Source of the DNA: an uncultured Oceanospirillaceae bacterium
GTDB lineage: Bacteria; Pseudomonadota; Gammaproteobacteria; Pseudomonadales; Balneatricaceae
Reading direction: 5' to 3'
Assembly: GCA_937136055.1 (NCBI GenBank)
Contig: CAKZOD010000050.1
Location: 1-64,000, forward strand
DNA: 64,000 nucleotides
Position 1 is the stretch's first letter; every line of letters starts with the position of its first letter. The notes under the pieces were generated by a model. It was not told the DNA's origin and made no database searches. It was given only the letters and a program-made list of their open reading frames with translations. The position numbers were made by a program, and so were the translations under genes. Positions 40,234 to 50,819 of this stretch are shown here, one piece after another.

Positions 40234-40515
40234 TTAGTGCGTTTTCTTTGATTTGAGCTCGTAAGTAAATGCGATAACCTCGGCAATGGCGCGATATAGC
40301 GCCTCGGGGATTTCATCGCCTATTTCAAGTCGAATAAGAATTTCGAGTAACTCGGGGTTTTCATGAATGTGAACATCATTCTCTTGAGCTAGCTCGATAA
40401 TTTTGTCGGCAATTTCCCCTTTACCCTTCGCGACAACTGTTGGAACACCGCCTGCCTCCATGTCATATTTTAGGGCGACCGCGGAATCTGTTTTTTTGGT
40501 TGAGTGGTCATTCAT
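40234..40515 (-). CDS. FlhB C-terminal-domain-like protein (EscU/YscU/HrcU family)
   Basis: AVALKYDMEAGGVPTVVAKGKGEIADKIIELAQENDVHIHENPEL. Confidence 0.85.
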   Translation of the reverse strand: MNDHSTKKTDSAVALKYDMEAGGVPTVVAKGKGEIADKIIELAQENDVHIHENPELLEILIRLEIGDEIPEALYRAIAEVIAFTYELKSKKTH

Positions 40516-43142
40516 GTGCGAATATCAATAATACGTTTGCTGATGGGATTGTTGGCACTAGCCGCTTGCGATCCTTGCGTGCAATGTAATGTTTGCACAT
40601 CAAATCCATGATCGTTTAATTGGCTTCTAAAGCCCGTCATGCGCTGCTCAATTTCATGTACGGTACTCATTTTAGTGCACAAAAAAGTAGTTGAAATTGA
40701 GTTGTCTGTCGGATTAAGCGCCACTTCTGCATCAACTTCTCCGCGCTCTTCTAAATCAAAGTGCAGTTTAACACTCCATATTGAGACAAAGTCACCTTCA
40801 TCGTTTAAGTGTTTACGCTGCTTGATCTCCATTTCTACATTGTCTAGCTTTTCATTGTGTTGCACAGGGATGTCAATTTGAAAGCTACGCTCGTTACTTA
40901 TATCAGATTTAACATGTTGTTGCTGTACATGCGTCAACTGATTAGTCGTCACTCTTGCTAGCATACGATCTGCGGTGTTTTTCAGCATATCACGTTGTTC
41001 AGCGGGTAGTTGATCAGCTAGTTTACTCAATTGCGAGAGGAAACTCTTCATATCACCGGGCTGGCTGCCTTGATTGAGTAGCTTGCCCTCGGTAAACAAG
41101 CCGCCTTGTTGGACGTTGCGCTTTATTGTATCACTTGAGTTGTTGGCGCCTGGTTTTACGCCAAACATTTGCATAATACTTAAGGCAACTTTATCAACAG
41201 CAGTATTGATAGCGCCAGGTGTATTAGCAAGCTGCGCGCTCTGTGCGACAAGTTGATTAATACCTTCTGCAATAGGTACTTGTTGAGGGAGTGCTTGGCG
41301 TAAGCTTTGTTCTACCAGTGTCGCTTGTTTTGGCGTTAAATTGCTTAACGACTGAATAGGCTGTGCGGTAGGCGGGCTCGCTTGTTGCCATTGAATATTT
41401 GCTTGTACACCCTGTACCCGAGTTATCTGTACATTTTTAAGCTCGGGTAAGTTTGCCGGGGCTTGCAGTGACACTTCTCGCCCAGCAACAGCGATCTTAA
41501 GTATGGCTGTTGGATTAGCTAGCACGTTTAACTGTGCATTTTGAGGTGCTGGGCTCTGGGCTATAGGTTGTTGAGGTGCTGATTGTGTAGCCGCTGACGT
41601 CAATGTGGGTGTTGGGGCTTGTGTCTGAGCAGCTGATTGACCTATTAGTTGCCCTGTAGAGGTTCCTGTCGATAGACTTGCAGCACTATTTTGCTGAGGA
41701 GCATTAGCAGTAGCCGGTGTGCTCGTGTTTACTGTTGTCTGTTGCGCTGGAGTCGTTGTGTTTGCAAGTGAATTAGGAGGTACAGTCACACTTGGTATTG
41801 GCGAATTTGTCGTAGGTATAGATGTTGCTACAGGGGGTACAATAGAAGTTGCTCCTTGTGGTGAGGTAGCAGCAGGTGTTGACGGTGCAGATGTTGCAGG
41901 AGCAGGACTGGAAGCGGCTGCATTAGATGGCAATAAGTTAGAGGGTGCTGGGTTTGAAGGTGCTAGGTTAGAAGATGCCTGGTTAGCTGTCGAGTTAGTA
42001 GCAGAAGTAAGCGGTGCAGGATTCGGCAGAGCAGTATTTGGCAGAGGTGCCGTTTGTGCAGGCGTTTGCGCTGCAGGGCTCGCAGGAACCATCATGCGAA
42101 TGCTATAAGTATCCGTTGTAACTTGTTTGGGTGCGAATGAAGCGGCTTGCGAGGGTGCTTGTGGTTGTGCAGAGGCGCTTGGTGTAGGCTGGCTTGCAAC
42201 TTGAGCCGTACCAGTGCTTGCTAATGGTGATGCAGGTGTTACTTGGGGAGCTGATTGCAACGCAGTGGCTTGATTGGGTTGCACTGACACGGCTGTCTGT
42301 AAGTTTTGTGGGTTAACAGTTTGTGATGAAGTTGGACTAGTTGCTGTATTAGTGGCCGCATTGTTAGCTGCTGTGTTTTGTACTGCTGAATTAGGTTGCG
42401 TATTGGCGATTACTCGGTTGTTTGACAAGGCTCGCGCTGGGTTTTGAGCTTGGAGGGTCGTTGTATTTTGAAGACTTGCCTGAGCATTGGCTTGATTCAA
42501 CGGTTGAGTGTTTGAAGTAGCAGGTCTACTTGGGCTTAGGATATTGCTTGGATTTAAAAGTGCTGTTTGTTTGCTGGTGTTTGCCAGCGCACTTTGATCA
42601 ATGACTCTAGCAAGTAGCGTTTGTCCTTTAGGTAATGATTTTTCGATAACCGCTAGTGATTCACCGCTTGCGTTAATAATAACAGGCGCCTTCAAAATAA
42701 CGCTTTGATTGCTGGCTGAACTAGTATTAGGTGCAGGGGTAGAAAGGTTGTTGATTAATGATCTAGCGGCATTTTGGAGTTTACTGTCGCTCGTGCTTAA
42801 GTGTGCTTGGCTAGGTTTAGCAGATGTTTGATCACTATTTACAGATAGCTGTATTTGTCCGCTTTGGCTGCGCGTGATAGAAACAGAGCTTCCAGGTTCC
42901 GGAGGCTTTCCCGTAAATTTAGCTGAAATTTGCAGTAGCGTGTTGTTGATCTCTAATTTTACTTTGTGGCTATTTGCCTGAGCTTGATCAGGTGTTACTT
43001 GGGTAACTTTAGCGGTCACAGTTTTATCTGCAGGAAGAGCTGCTTCTACCGACTTGGCAGGTGAAGTGGATTTAGAGTCCAAGGCTTTAGCTTGAGCAAT
43101 TGCCGGAGCGTCCATAGGTTGTGTCTCTTGATAAAAATACAA
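40512..43142 (-). CDS. FliK-like flagellar hook-length control protein with long low-complexity region
   Basis: C-terminal FliK-like domain (WSVKLHFDLEERGEVDAEVAL); A/P/S/T/N/Q-rich middle. Confidence 0.75.
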   Translation of the reverse strand: MYFYQETQPMDAPAIAQAKALDSKSTSPAKSVEAALPADKTVTAKVTQVTPDQAQANSHKVKLEINNTLLQISAKFTGKPPEPGSSVSITRSQSGQIQLSVNSDQTSAKPSQAHLSTSDSKLQNAARSLINNLSTPAPNTSSASNQSVILKAPVIINASGESLAVIEKSLPKGQTLLARVIDQSALANTSKQTALLNPSNILSPSRPATSNTQPLNQANAQASLQNTTTLQAQNPARALSNNRVIANTQPNSAVQNTAANNAATNTATSPTSSQTVNPQNLQTAVSVQPNQATALQSAPQVTPASPLASTGTAQVASQPTPSASAQPQAPSQAASFAPKQVTTDTYSIRMMVPASPAAQTPAQTAPLPNTALPNPAPLTSATNSTANQASSNLAPSNPAPSNLLPSNAAASSPAPATSAPSTPAATSPQGATSIVPPVATSIPTTNSPIPSVTVPPNSLANTTTPAQQTTVNTSTPATANAPQQNSAASLSTGTSTGQLIGQSAAQTQAPTPTLTSAATQSAPQQPIAQSPAPQNAQLNVLANPTAILKIAVAGREVSLQAPANLPELKNVQITRVQGVQANIQWQQASPPTAQPIQSLSNLTPKQATLVEQSLRQALPQQVPIAEGINQLVAQSAQLANTPGAINTAVDKVALSIMQMFGVKPGANNSSDTIKRNVQQGGLFTEGKLLNQGSQPGDMKSFLSQLSKLADQLPAEQRDMLKNTADRMLARVTTNQLTHVQQQHVKSDISNERSFQIDIPVQHNEKLDNVEMEIKQRKHLNDEGDFVSIWSVKLHFDLEERGEVDAEVALNPTDNSISTTFLCTKMSTVHEIEQRMTGFRSQLNDHGFDVQTLHCTQGSQAASANNPISKRIIDIRT

Positions 43143-43659
43143 TGTGACTGATAAAGCTATTACAGTCGGATGCTTATGTATACGACATTGGGTATAGCAT
43201 GTTGCACTTGCTAATATTGCACTGCTGAATTCTGCTTTGTTTATTTCTGCATGGTTTCATCATGAATAGTAGTAAAAAACTGATCTACAGCAATGTGTAC
43301 CTATTTGAGATGCGTTTATAATACTGCCATTCACATAAGGTGTATATAAAACGTCGAGTTGATCAGCGTGCCACCATTTAAGTGATATCGGCAATGATAG
43401 TGAAATGTTAAGAGATTAATCATTAAGCCTAATATAAGTGCTGAATGTTAGTTGTTCGATATTTCGCTGAAAACTGGGCAAAACATCGCAGGGGCGTTAG
43501 AGAAAAACAGTTTTGTTTGTTTCTTGCACAAAAGCTTTGAGAGAAGCTGAATATTGTCGAGCTAGTTGTATGAATAATTGCTGAAAAAACAATATATATG
43601 CTGATATAATGGCGCGCTTTTTGAAGTAGACTTTTTATTAAATAAGTAAGGGGCGCACT

Positions 43660-44307
43660 GTGGCAGCTTTGCTGTTAAATATTACTGATCTATATTGTGA
43701 AAGAGACGATAGAGTTTTGTTTGAAGATCTATCATTTACGCTTAATAGCGGGCAAATTTTACAATTAGTGGGAAAAAATGGCAGTGGCAAAACATCGTTG
43801 TTACGCATTCTTTGTGGTTTGTATCACGCTTATGAAGGGTCGGTTAAATTTCTAGGCCATGAAATTGACGAAGATAGAGATAGTTTTCATCGATCACTGA
43901 CTTATATCGGTCATCATGTCAGTGTGAAAGCAGGGCTAACCACGCAAGAAAATTTGCGCTGGTACGCCAAAATACACCCTCAGTTGGATGTGCAGAGAAT
44001 TGAGTCAGCATTGGCAAGTGTTGGTTTGGCAGGCTATGAAGATGTGGTTTGTCAGAACCTATCAGCAGGGCAAAAGCGCAGGGTCAATCTAGCTCGATTG
44101 TTTATGTTGCCAAGTACAGCATTTGCGAATTCACTGTGGATTCTCGATGAGCCTTTTACTGCTATTGATGTGCAAGGTGTCGCAGAATTAGAGAACAAAA
44201 TTTTAGAATACAGCCGCGCTGGCGGGGCGGTTATTTTGACTACACACCAAGCTTTACAGATTAGTGAAAATGTATCGCAGTTAAATTTAGATAACTGGGG
44301 AACTTAA
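43660..44307 (+). CDS. ccmA: Heme exporter ATP-binding protein CcmA (GTG start)
   Basis: ABC Walker A VGKNGSGKTSLLRIL; LSAGQKRRVNLARLF. Confidence 0.93.
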   Translation: MAALLLNITDLYCERDDRVLFEDLSFTLNSGQILQLVGKNGSGKTSLLRILCGLYHAYEGSVKFLGHEIDEDRDSFHRSLTYIGHHVSVKAGLTTQENLRWYAKIHPQLDVQRIESALASVGLAGYEDVVCQNLSAGQKRRVNLARLFMLPSTAFANSLWILDEPFTAIDVQGVAELENKILEYSRAGGAVILTTHQALQISENVSQLNLDNWGT

Positions 44308-44379
44308 AGGCATTTCTTTGGGCTAATAGTTGCGATGTAGCCTTTGAATGACAATATTGATGATGATAGCAGATTTATG

Positions 44380-45048
44380 ATGAAAGTATTTTGGGCAGAG
44401 CTAAGCCGAGATTTGCTGCTCGCCTATCGGCGCAAAGGTGATTTACTGAACCCGCTACTGTTCTTTGTGATGGTGCTTGCTCTGTTCCCACTTGGCGTTA
44501 GCCCAGCACCTGATTTTCTAAGTCAGCTTGCTCCTGGTGTGTTGTGGGTAGCAGCATTGCTGGCTGCGTTACTATCGCTAGATAATTTATTTAAATCAGA
44601 TTTTGAAGACGGCACTCTAGAGCAATTGTTGTTAAGTTCTGAATCAACGTACCCAATTGCTCTAGCAAAAGCACTTGTACATTGGCTTACCACTGGATTG
44701 CCGCTCGCTTTATTAGCGCCTTTGCTGGCTGTTATGTTGTTTTTGCCTTCTCACGCTATTCCAACACTGGTGGTTTCGTTATTAATAGGAACTCCCACGT
44801 TGAGCTTAATAGGAGCAATAGCTTCTGCACTAACAGTAGGGTTGAAAAAGGGTGGCGTATTGATTTCGTTATTGGTTATTCCTCTTTATATACCCGTTTT
44901 AATCTTTGGAGCGAGTGCCGTACAAAATGCAACGCAACACTTACCCGTGCAAGCCTATTTAGCGATATTAGGGTCGATGTTGGCGCTGAGTATAGTGTTA
45001 GCACCTTTTGCGATTGCCGCTTCTTTAAGAGTTTCAGTGAGTAGTTAA
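44380..45048 (+). CDS. ccmB: Heme exporter CcmB (ORF track start 44344)
   Basis: DLLLAYRRKGDLLNPLLFFVMVLALFPLGVSP. Confidence 0.92.
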   Translation: MKVFWAELSRDLLLAYRRKGDLLNPLLFFVMVLALFPLGVSPAPDFLSQLAPGVLWVAALLAALLSLDNLFKSDFEDGTLEQLLLSSESTYPIALAKALVHWLTTGLPLALLAPLLAVMLFLPSHAIPTLVVSLLIGTPTLSLIGAIASALTVGLKKGGVLISLLVIPLYIPVLIFGASAVQNATQHLPVQAYLAILGSMLALSIVLAPFAIAASLRVSVSS

Positions 45049-45049
45049 C

Positions 45050-45805
45050 ATGGTAAAAAAACAGTTCATGCCTAAATGGTTTTATCAATTAGCTTCGCCA
45101 AAGTGGTGCTACCAAATATCGGGGACATTGCTGCCGTATTTTTTAATAACAGCGCTGGTGCTGTTAACTGCTGGTTTAGTGTGGGGGTTTGCGTTTGCTC
45201 CTCAAGATTACCAACAAGGTAATAGCTTTCGCATCATTTATATTCATGTGCCAAGTGCAATTTTAGCGCAGTCAATTTATTTGACGATGGCGATAGCAGG
45301 TGGCATCGGTATTATTTGGAAAATGAAAGTCGCTGACATGGTTGCATATGCTTGCGCACCTATTGGTGCATCAATGGCCTTCATCGCGCTGCTGACAGGA
45401 GCTATATGGGGAAAGCCTACTTGGGGCTCATGGTGGGTGTGGGATGCGCGATTGACCTCAATGTTAATTTTGCTGTTTCTGTACTTTGGAGTAATGGCAC
45501 TCTATTCTGCTATGGAAAAGCCGGAAACAGCAGCGCGCTCTGTCGCAATTTTAGCACTGGTAGGTTTGGTGAATATTCCAATTATTAAATACTCGGTAGA
45601 TTGGTGGAATACCTTGCACCAGCCTGCAACTTTTACGCTGACTGAAAAACCGGCTATGCCCGTTGAAATGTGGTTGCCTCTGCTTGTGATGGTTATTGGT
45701 TTTTACTGCTTTTTTGCCAGTGCACTGATGCTTAGGTTACGCAATGAAATTCTCAATCGCGAAAAACGTGCTGGCTGGGTCAAGCAGTTAGTCAGTGGCC
45801 AGTAG
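45050..45805 (+). CDS. ccmC: Heme exporter CcmC
   Basis: WGKPTWGSWWVWDARLTSMLIL. Confidence 0.95.
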   Translation: MVKKQFMPKWFYQLASPKWCYQISGTLLPYFLITALVLLTAGLVWGFAFAPQDYQQGNSFRIIYIHVPSAILAQSIYLTMAIAGGIGIIWKMKVADMVAYACAPIGASMAFIALLTGAIWGKPTWGSWWVWDARLTSMLILLFLYFGVMALYSAMEKPETAARSVAILALVGLVNIPIIKYSVDWWNTLHQPATFTLTEKPAMPVEMWLPLLVMVIGFYCFFASALMLRLRNEILNREKRAGWVKQLVSGQ

Positions 45806-45819
45806 AGTAGGAGCTGAGC

Positions 45820-45999
45820 ATGCAATTTGAATCATTAAATGAATTTATCCACATGGGCGGGCACGGTGTGTATGTGTGGACAAGCTTTGCCGTTACCGTT
45901 GCGGTGATTGCACTGAACATCGTGTTACCGGTGTTAGAGCAAAAGAAGATCAAAGTATCACTTTATAAAAAGTTACAACGAGAGAATAACCGGAAATGA
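45820..45999 (+). CDS. ccmD: Heme exporter CcmD, 59 aa (below ORF-track cutoff)
   Basis: [45 protein letters not shown]...; 4-nt ATGA overlap with ccmE. Confidence 0.92.
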   Translation: MQFESLNEFIHMGGHGVYVWTSFAVTVAVIALNIVLPVLEQKKIKVSLYKKLQRENNRK

Positions 46000-46493
46000 C
46001 TCCCAAGAGAAAGAAGCGCTTAATCCTAGTTTTATTCGTGATTTTTGGTGGTGCAACAGCAGTGAGTTTAGCGCTGTTTGCATTAGATCAGAACATCAGT
46101 TTGTTTTTCTCTCCTAAGCAGATTGCTAATCAAGAAGCACCTGTGGATACCCGCATAAGAGTCGGTGGCATGATTGTTGATGGAAGTGTTAAACGCGACC
46201 CTGAAAGCTTGAAGGTAGAGTTCGTACTGACTGACTATGCTGAAAGTGTCACCGTTGTGTATGAAGGAATTTTGCCAGATTTATTCCGTGAAGGGCAGGG
46301 GATCGTGGCGCAAGGAAGTTTAGATAAGCAGGGAACCTTCAAAGCAATCGAAGTACTCGCTAAGCACGATGAGAAATATATGCCGCCAGAAGTCACCGAT
46401 GCATTAGAAAAAGCTGCCAGTGGCGGTGCGACAACTTATCAAGGACAAAACTCAAATAGCAAGGGAAGCTATCAACAAGGGGATGCTCAATGA
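45996..46493 (+). CDS. ccmE: Cytochrome c maturation protein CcmE
   Basis: [26 protein letters not shown]. Confidence 0.95.
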   Translation: MTPKRKKRLILVLFVIFGGATAVSLALFALDQNISLFFSPKQIANQEAPVDTRIRVGGMIVDGSVKRDPESLKVEFVLTDYAESVTVVYEGILPDLFREGQGIVAQGSLDKQGTFKAIEVLAKHDEKYMPPEVTDALEKAASGGATTYQGQNSNSKGSYQQGDAQ

Positions 46494-48451
46494 TTCCTGA
46501 GCTAGGTGAATATTCACTAACATTAGCATTAGTATTATCAGCCTTTTTAGCGATAGTTCCTATGATAGGTGCGGCTAAAGGAGATGTGTTTTTAATGGGA
46601 TTTGCTAAGCCGTTAGCAAAGTCGATGTTCTTCTTTCTTGTTATCAGCATGGTTTGCCTTGGCTACTCTTTCGTTACTGATGACTTCAGTGTGAAATATG
46701 TAGCGGGTAATTCAAATAGTGCGCTACCTATCTATTACAAGCTAAGCGCCATTTGGGGTGGCCACGAAGGGTCATTGCTGCTGTGGGTATTTATCCTCAC
46801 GGGGTGGACTTACGCGGTGGCTTTAAAAGCAGATGGTTTGCCGATGGACATTATGGCAAGAGTACTTTCTGTTCTGGGAATGGTGGGTGTAGGTTTTATT
46901 TCATTTACATTGATTACCTCGAGCCCGTTTGACCGCTTACTTTTAAACACACCTTTAGAAGGCGCTGATTTAAACCCTCTCTTACAAGACATTGGATTAA
47001 TTATTCATCCCCCGCTACTTTACATGGGGTATGTCGGTTTTTCAGTTGCGTTTGCGTTTGCGATAGCAGCGTTACTTTCTGGTAAATTAGATGTTGCATG
47101 GTCGCGCTGGACACGTCCTTGGACCAACGTTGCCTGGGCGTTTTTGACCATTGGTATCACCCTTGGTAGCTGGTGGGCATACTATGAGCTTGGCTGGGGC
47201 GGCTGGTGGTTCTGGGATCCTGTTGAAAATGCATCTTTCATGCCTTGGTTAGTGGGCACTGCATTAGTGCACTCGTTAGCTGTTACCGAAAAGCGAGGGC
47301 TGTTTAAAAGCTGGACTTTATTATTAGCCATATTTACATTCTCATTGAGTTTGCTAGGAACATTCTTAGTGCGCTCTGGAGTGTTAACCTCTGTTCACTC
47401 CTTCGCCGCAGATCCGCAGCGAGGCATGTTTATTCTGGTATTACTCGCGATAACGGTTGGTGGCTCTATGCTGCTCTATGCTATTAAAGCGTATGATGTA
47501 AAAAGTGAATCAAATTTTGAGCTGTTCTCCCGTGAGACATTCTTGCTGATTAATAACGTAATGCTAGTGATCGTATGTTCAATGGTATTAATTGGCACAT
47601 TGTATCCTTTAGTGTTTGATGCATTAGGTGCTGGAAAAATCTCAGTTGGACCTCCTTATTTTAATGCGTTATTCGTGCCCTTTAGCTTGTTACTTTGTTT
47701 CTTTATGGGGATTGGTGTTTTATTACGTTGGAAGAAAAGCAGCCCAGCGCAGATATTGAAGATACTTGTCCCTAGCTTTGTTCTAGCAATTATTGCAGGT
47801 GTAGCGTCAGCTTATTTGTTTAACCCTGAAATGGCACTTAAAGCAACGATTGCACTCGTTATCGCTTATTGGGTTATATTTACCTTACTGATTGATGTAC
47901 GCAGTAAAGTTAATAATAAAGCACTAAAAGTAGCAGCTTTAATGAAGCTTCCGAAAAGTTACTGGGCGATGCAATTAGCGCATTTAGGTGTGGTGGTAAC
48001 ACTCATCGGTATTGCGCTAGTGGCAACCTATAGTGAAGAGCGTGATATTCGTATGGTGCCTGGAGATAAAGCATCAATCGCAGAATATACCTTTGAATTT
48101 AAAGGTGCCAAAAAATTCACCGGACCTAACTATCAAGGTGATGTAGGTAGCGTGTTAGTCACTAAAAATGGCGAATTCTTTGCAACCCTCAGACCTGAAA
48201 AACGTGTTTATACAGCACGTGGCAGTATGATGACAGAAGCGGATATCGATGCTGGGTTGTTTGTCGATATATTTGTTGCCCTTGGCGAGCCATTAGCTGA
48301 TGGTGCGTGGGCAGTAAGGCTGCAATATAAGCCCTTTATGCGTTGGGTATGGCTCGGTGGTTTAATGATGATGATTGCAGGTTTGCTGACCGCTTTTGAT
48401 CGTCGTTATCGAATGAAGAAAGGTTCTCATTCTGTACCTGCTCAAGCGTGA
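46490..48451 (+). CDS. ccmF: Heme lyase CcmF
   Basis: [42 protein letters not shown]. Confidence 0.96.
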   Translation: MIPELGEYSLTLALVLSAFLAIVPMIGAAKGDVFLMGFAKPLAKSMFFFLVISMVCLGYSFVTDDFSVKYVAGNSNSALPIYYKLSAIWGGHEGSLLLWVFILTGWTYAVALKADGLPMDIMARVLSVLGMVGVGFISFTLITSSPFDRLLLNTPLEGADLNPLLQDIGLIIHPPLLYMGYVGFSVAFAFAIAALLSGKLDVAWSRWTRPWTNVAWAFLTIGITLGSWWAYYELGWGGWWFWDPVENASFMPWLVGTALVHSLAVTEKRGLFKSWTLLLAIFTFSLSLLGTFLVRSGVLTSVHSFAADPQRGMFILVLLAITVGGSMLLYAIKAYDVKSESNFELFSRETFLLINNVMLVIVCSMVLIGTLYPLVFDALGAGKISVGPPYFNALFVPFSLLLCFFMGIGVLLRWKKSSPAQILKILVPSFVLAIIAGVASAYLFNPEMALKATIALVIAYWVIFTLLIDVRSKVNNKALKVAALMKLPKSYWAMQLAHLGVVVTLIGIALVATYSEERDIRMVPGDKASIAEYTFEFKGAKKFTGPNYQGDVGSVLVTKNGEFFATLRPEKRVYTARGSMMTEADIDAGLFVDIFVALGEPLADGAWAVRLQYKPFMRWVWLGGLMMMIAGLLTAFDRRYRMKKGSHSVPAQA

Positions 48452-48476
48452 AAATGAATTTTTAGGATAGCTATTT

Positions 48477-49049
48477 ATGCGTCGCATTTTATTATTTATT
48501 CCCTTTGTCATTTGCGTGATATTGGGCGTGTTTTTTGTCAAAGGGTTGTCACTAGACCCGACTCAATTGCCATCGGCGAAGATAGGTAAAGCGTTTCCAG
48601 CGTTTAGCCTAGAAGATTTGATTAAGCCCGATGATCTACGTAGCCAGTCACAATTAACAGGTGAAGTACGTTTGGTTAATGTATGGGCTACATGGTGTCC
48701 AACGTGCAAGCAAGAGCATAGTTTTTTAAATAAGCTGGCGAGTACAGAAGGCGTTAAAATCATTGGTATTAATTATAAGGATGAGCGTAGTAAAGCTGTG
48801 CAATGGCTTAAGCGTTATGGCGACCCTTATCAATTTAATGTTTACGACAACAAAGGTAGTTTAGGATTGGACCTAGGTGTCTATGGTGCTCCTGAAACTT
48901 ACATCATAGATGCGCAAGGGGTTATCCAGTATCGCCATGTAGGGGCTGTGGATAATAAGGTGTGGTTAGGCGTGAAAGAGAAAGACGGCAGTGTGAAGCT
49001 AGAAGGCTTAAAAGCGAAGATGCTTGCATTAGGGTGGAACCCTCAATGA
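48477..49049 (+). CDS. ccmG: Thiol:disulfide interchange protein CcmG/DsbE
   Basis: VNVWATWCPTCKQEH. Confidence 0.95.
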   Translation: MRRILLFIPFVICVILGVFFVKGLSLDPTQLPSAKIGKAFPAFSLEDLIKPDDLRSQSQLTGEVRLVNVWATWCPTCKQEHSFLNKLASTEGVKIIGINYKDERSKAVQWLKRYGDPYQFNVYDNKGSLGLDLGVYGAPETYIIDAQGVIQYRHVGAVDNKVWLGVKEKDGSVKLEGLKAKMLALGWNPQ

Positions 49050-49513
49050 TCAAACACTATTTATGGATGGTTTCTCTCTTAGTCAGCACTTCGTTATTTG
49101 CTGCTATTGATACTTATGAGTTTAGTAATGATGCTCAGAGAGAACGCTTTCAGCAACTCAGTGAAGAATTGCGTTGTCCTAAATGTCAAAACCAGAATTT
49201 AGCGGATTCAAATTCGGGCATCGCTAAAGATTTAAAAGACGAGCTTTACCGTATGGTAACGGATGGGCAAAGCACACAGCAGATCACTACCTTTATGGTT
49301 GATAGGTACGGTGAATTTGTATTGTATAAGCCAAAAGTTAATCCTATGACTTATGTCTTATGGTATGGGCCTTTCGGATTATTAGCACTGGGCGCTGTTG
49401 TCGTTTTGATACTGGCACGTAGTAAGAAAACCAAAGTTGCACCCAAAGAGCAGGCTGCTGCAATTGAGCATGAGCAGCGTTTAAAAGATTTATTGGATAA
49501 GAAACATGATTGA
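49046..49513 (+). CDS. ccmH: Cytochrome c maturation protein CcmH (ORF track start 48962)
   Basis: LRCPKCQNQNLADSNSGIAKDL. Confidence 0.94.
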   Translation: MIKHYLWMVSLLVSTSLFAAIDTYEFSNDAQRERFQQLSEELRCPKCQNQNLADSNSGIAKDLKDELYRMVTDGQSTQQITTFMVDRYGEFVLYKPKVNPMTYVLWYGPFGLLALGAVVVLILARSKKTKVAPKEQAAAIEHEQRLKDLLDKKHD

Positions 49514-50762
49514 GTTTTGGCTTGGCATCACGTTGTTGACGTTAGTAGCACTGGCGTTTATTTGTCGTCCACTGTTTGGTTCTTTAAAAGCTGTGATTCC
49601 AGAGGCACAAGTAGATAGACAGCAAGAAAATATTGCTATCTTTGAAGAGCGTTTAGCGGAATTAGAATTAGAGCGACAGCAAAACCTGCTCAATGAGCAA
49701 AGTTTTGCTGAGCTTAAATTAGAGCTAGAGAAAAATTTGCTGACAGATGCTGCAGGTGAAAATACGGTCACTGAAACTATTACAAAGTTGAAAAAGCCGC
49801 ATATGTTAATGGTGCTAGCCCTATGCATAAGTTTACCGCTGTTTTCTTTAGGCTTGTACGCCAAGTACGGTAGCTTTGATGACTATATGTGGTCGCTGAA
49901 TAAGAGCAGTTCGCACCAATTACCAGCGGGTGAAAAGCCAACAGCAGAACAAGCAATTGGCTTGTTGGTTAAAGAGCTAGAGCGCAACCCGGGTAACGCA
50001 GAAGGCTGGTATATGCTAGCTGGAGCTTATATGGGTATGAACCAATACGGTAAAGGTGCAGAGTCTTTTGCGAAAGTGCTAGAAATTTTACCTGAGCAAA
50101 CACCACAGTATCCAAGTGTGGTTGGTCAATATGCACAAGCGTTATTTTTCGAGACAGGGCGCGTATCTGATAAAGTAAAAGTACAAATCGATCGAGCGCT
50201 GGGATTAGATGCGAACGAAGTTGTTTCCTTAGGATTATTAGGGATTCAAGCATTTGAAGAGAAGTCTTATCAAACAGCAATTGATTATTGGGAAAAAGCA
50301 TTAGCTAACGCTCAACCTAATGCTGCTCAAGCACTAAAATCAGGTATTGCTAATGCGAAACAAAAGCTTGCTGAAGCTGGAATTACTGCCACAAGTAAAC
50401 AAGTAAAAGCAGAACCTATTGGGGTGGCGCTAGATGTAAGCTTATCTGCTGACTTACAAGGAAAGGTTGATCCTAACGCTATCGTATTTGTTTTTGCTAA
50501 ACCGGTGGATGGAAAAATACCACTGGCAGCGTTGAAATTACGAGTATCTGAACTGCCAAAACAGGTTATTTTAGATGATAGTTATGCAATGATGCCAACA
50601 GCTAAAATTTCTTTGCAGAAAAAGGTTCAAGTTAGTGCTAGAATCTCGTTGTCTGGACAGCCCCAAGCACAATCGGGCGATATTCAATCAGCTCTACTTG
50701 CAATCGATGTTAGTAAAAATCCATTGCCAGTTAAGCTATTGATAAATAAAGTTGTTGAATAG
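49506..50762 (+). CDS. ccmI: Cytochrome c maturation protein CcmI
   Basis: N-terminal TM, TPR region, position after ccmH. Confidence 0.9.
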   Translation: MIEFWLGITLLTLVALAFICRPLFGSLKAVIPEAQVDRQQENIAIFEERLAELELERQQNLLNEQSFAELKLELEKNLLTDAAGENTVTETITKLKKPHMLMVLALCISLPLFSLGLYAKYGSFDDYMWSLNKSSSHQLPAGEKPTAEQAIGLLVKELERNPGNAEGWYMLAGAYMGMNQYGKGAESFAKVLEILPEQTPQYPSVVGQYAQALFFETGRVSDKVKVQIDRALGLDANEVVSLGLLGIQAFEEKSYQTAIDYWEKALANAQPNAAQALKSGIANAKQKLAEAGITATSKQVKAEPIGVALDVSLSADLQGKVDPNAIVFVFAKPVDGKIPLAALKLRVSELPKQVILDDSYAMMPTAKISLQKKVQVSARISLSGQPQAQSGDIQSALLAIDVSKNPLPVKLLINKVVE

Positions 50763-50819
50763 TCATATTTTGTTTTATAGTCAATAGTATTTTGTAATGT
50801 AAGTTGGTGATTTTGATCT

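Noticed and set aside
41719-42108. 129-aa + strand ORF opposite the FliK-like gene
   Set aside because: Antisense ORF produced by the low-complexity composition of the - strand gene.
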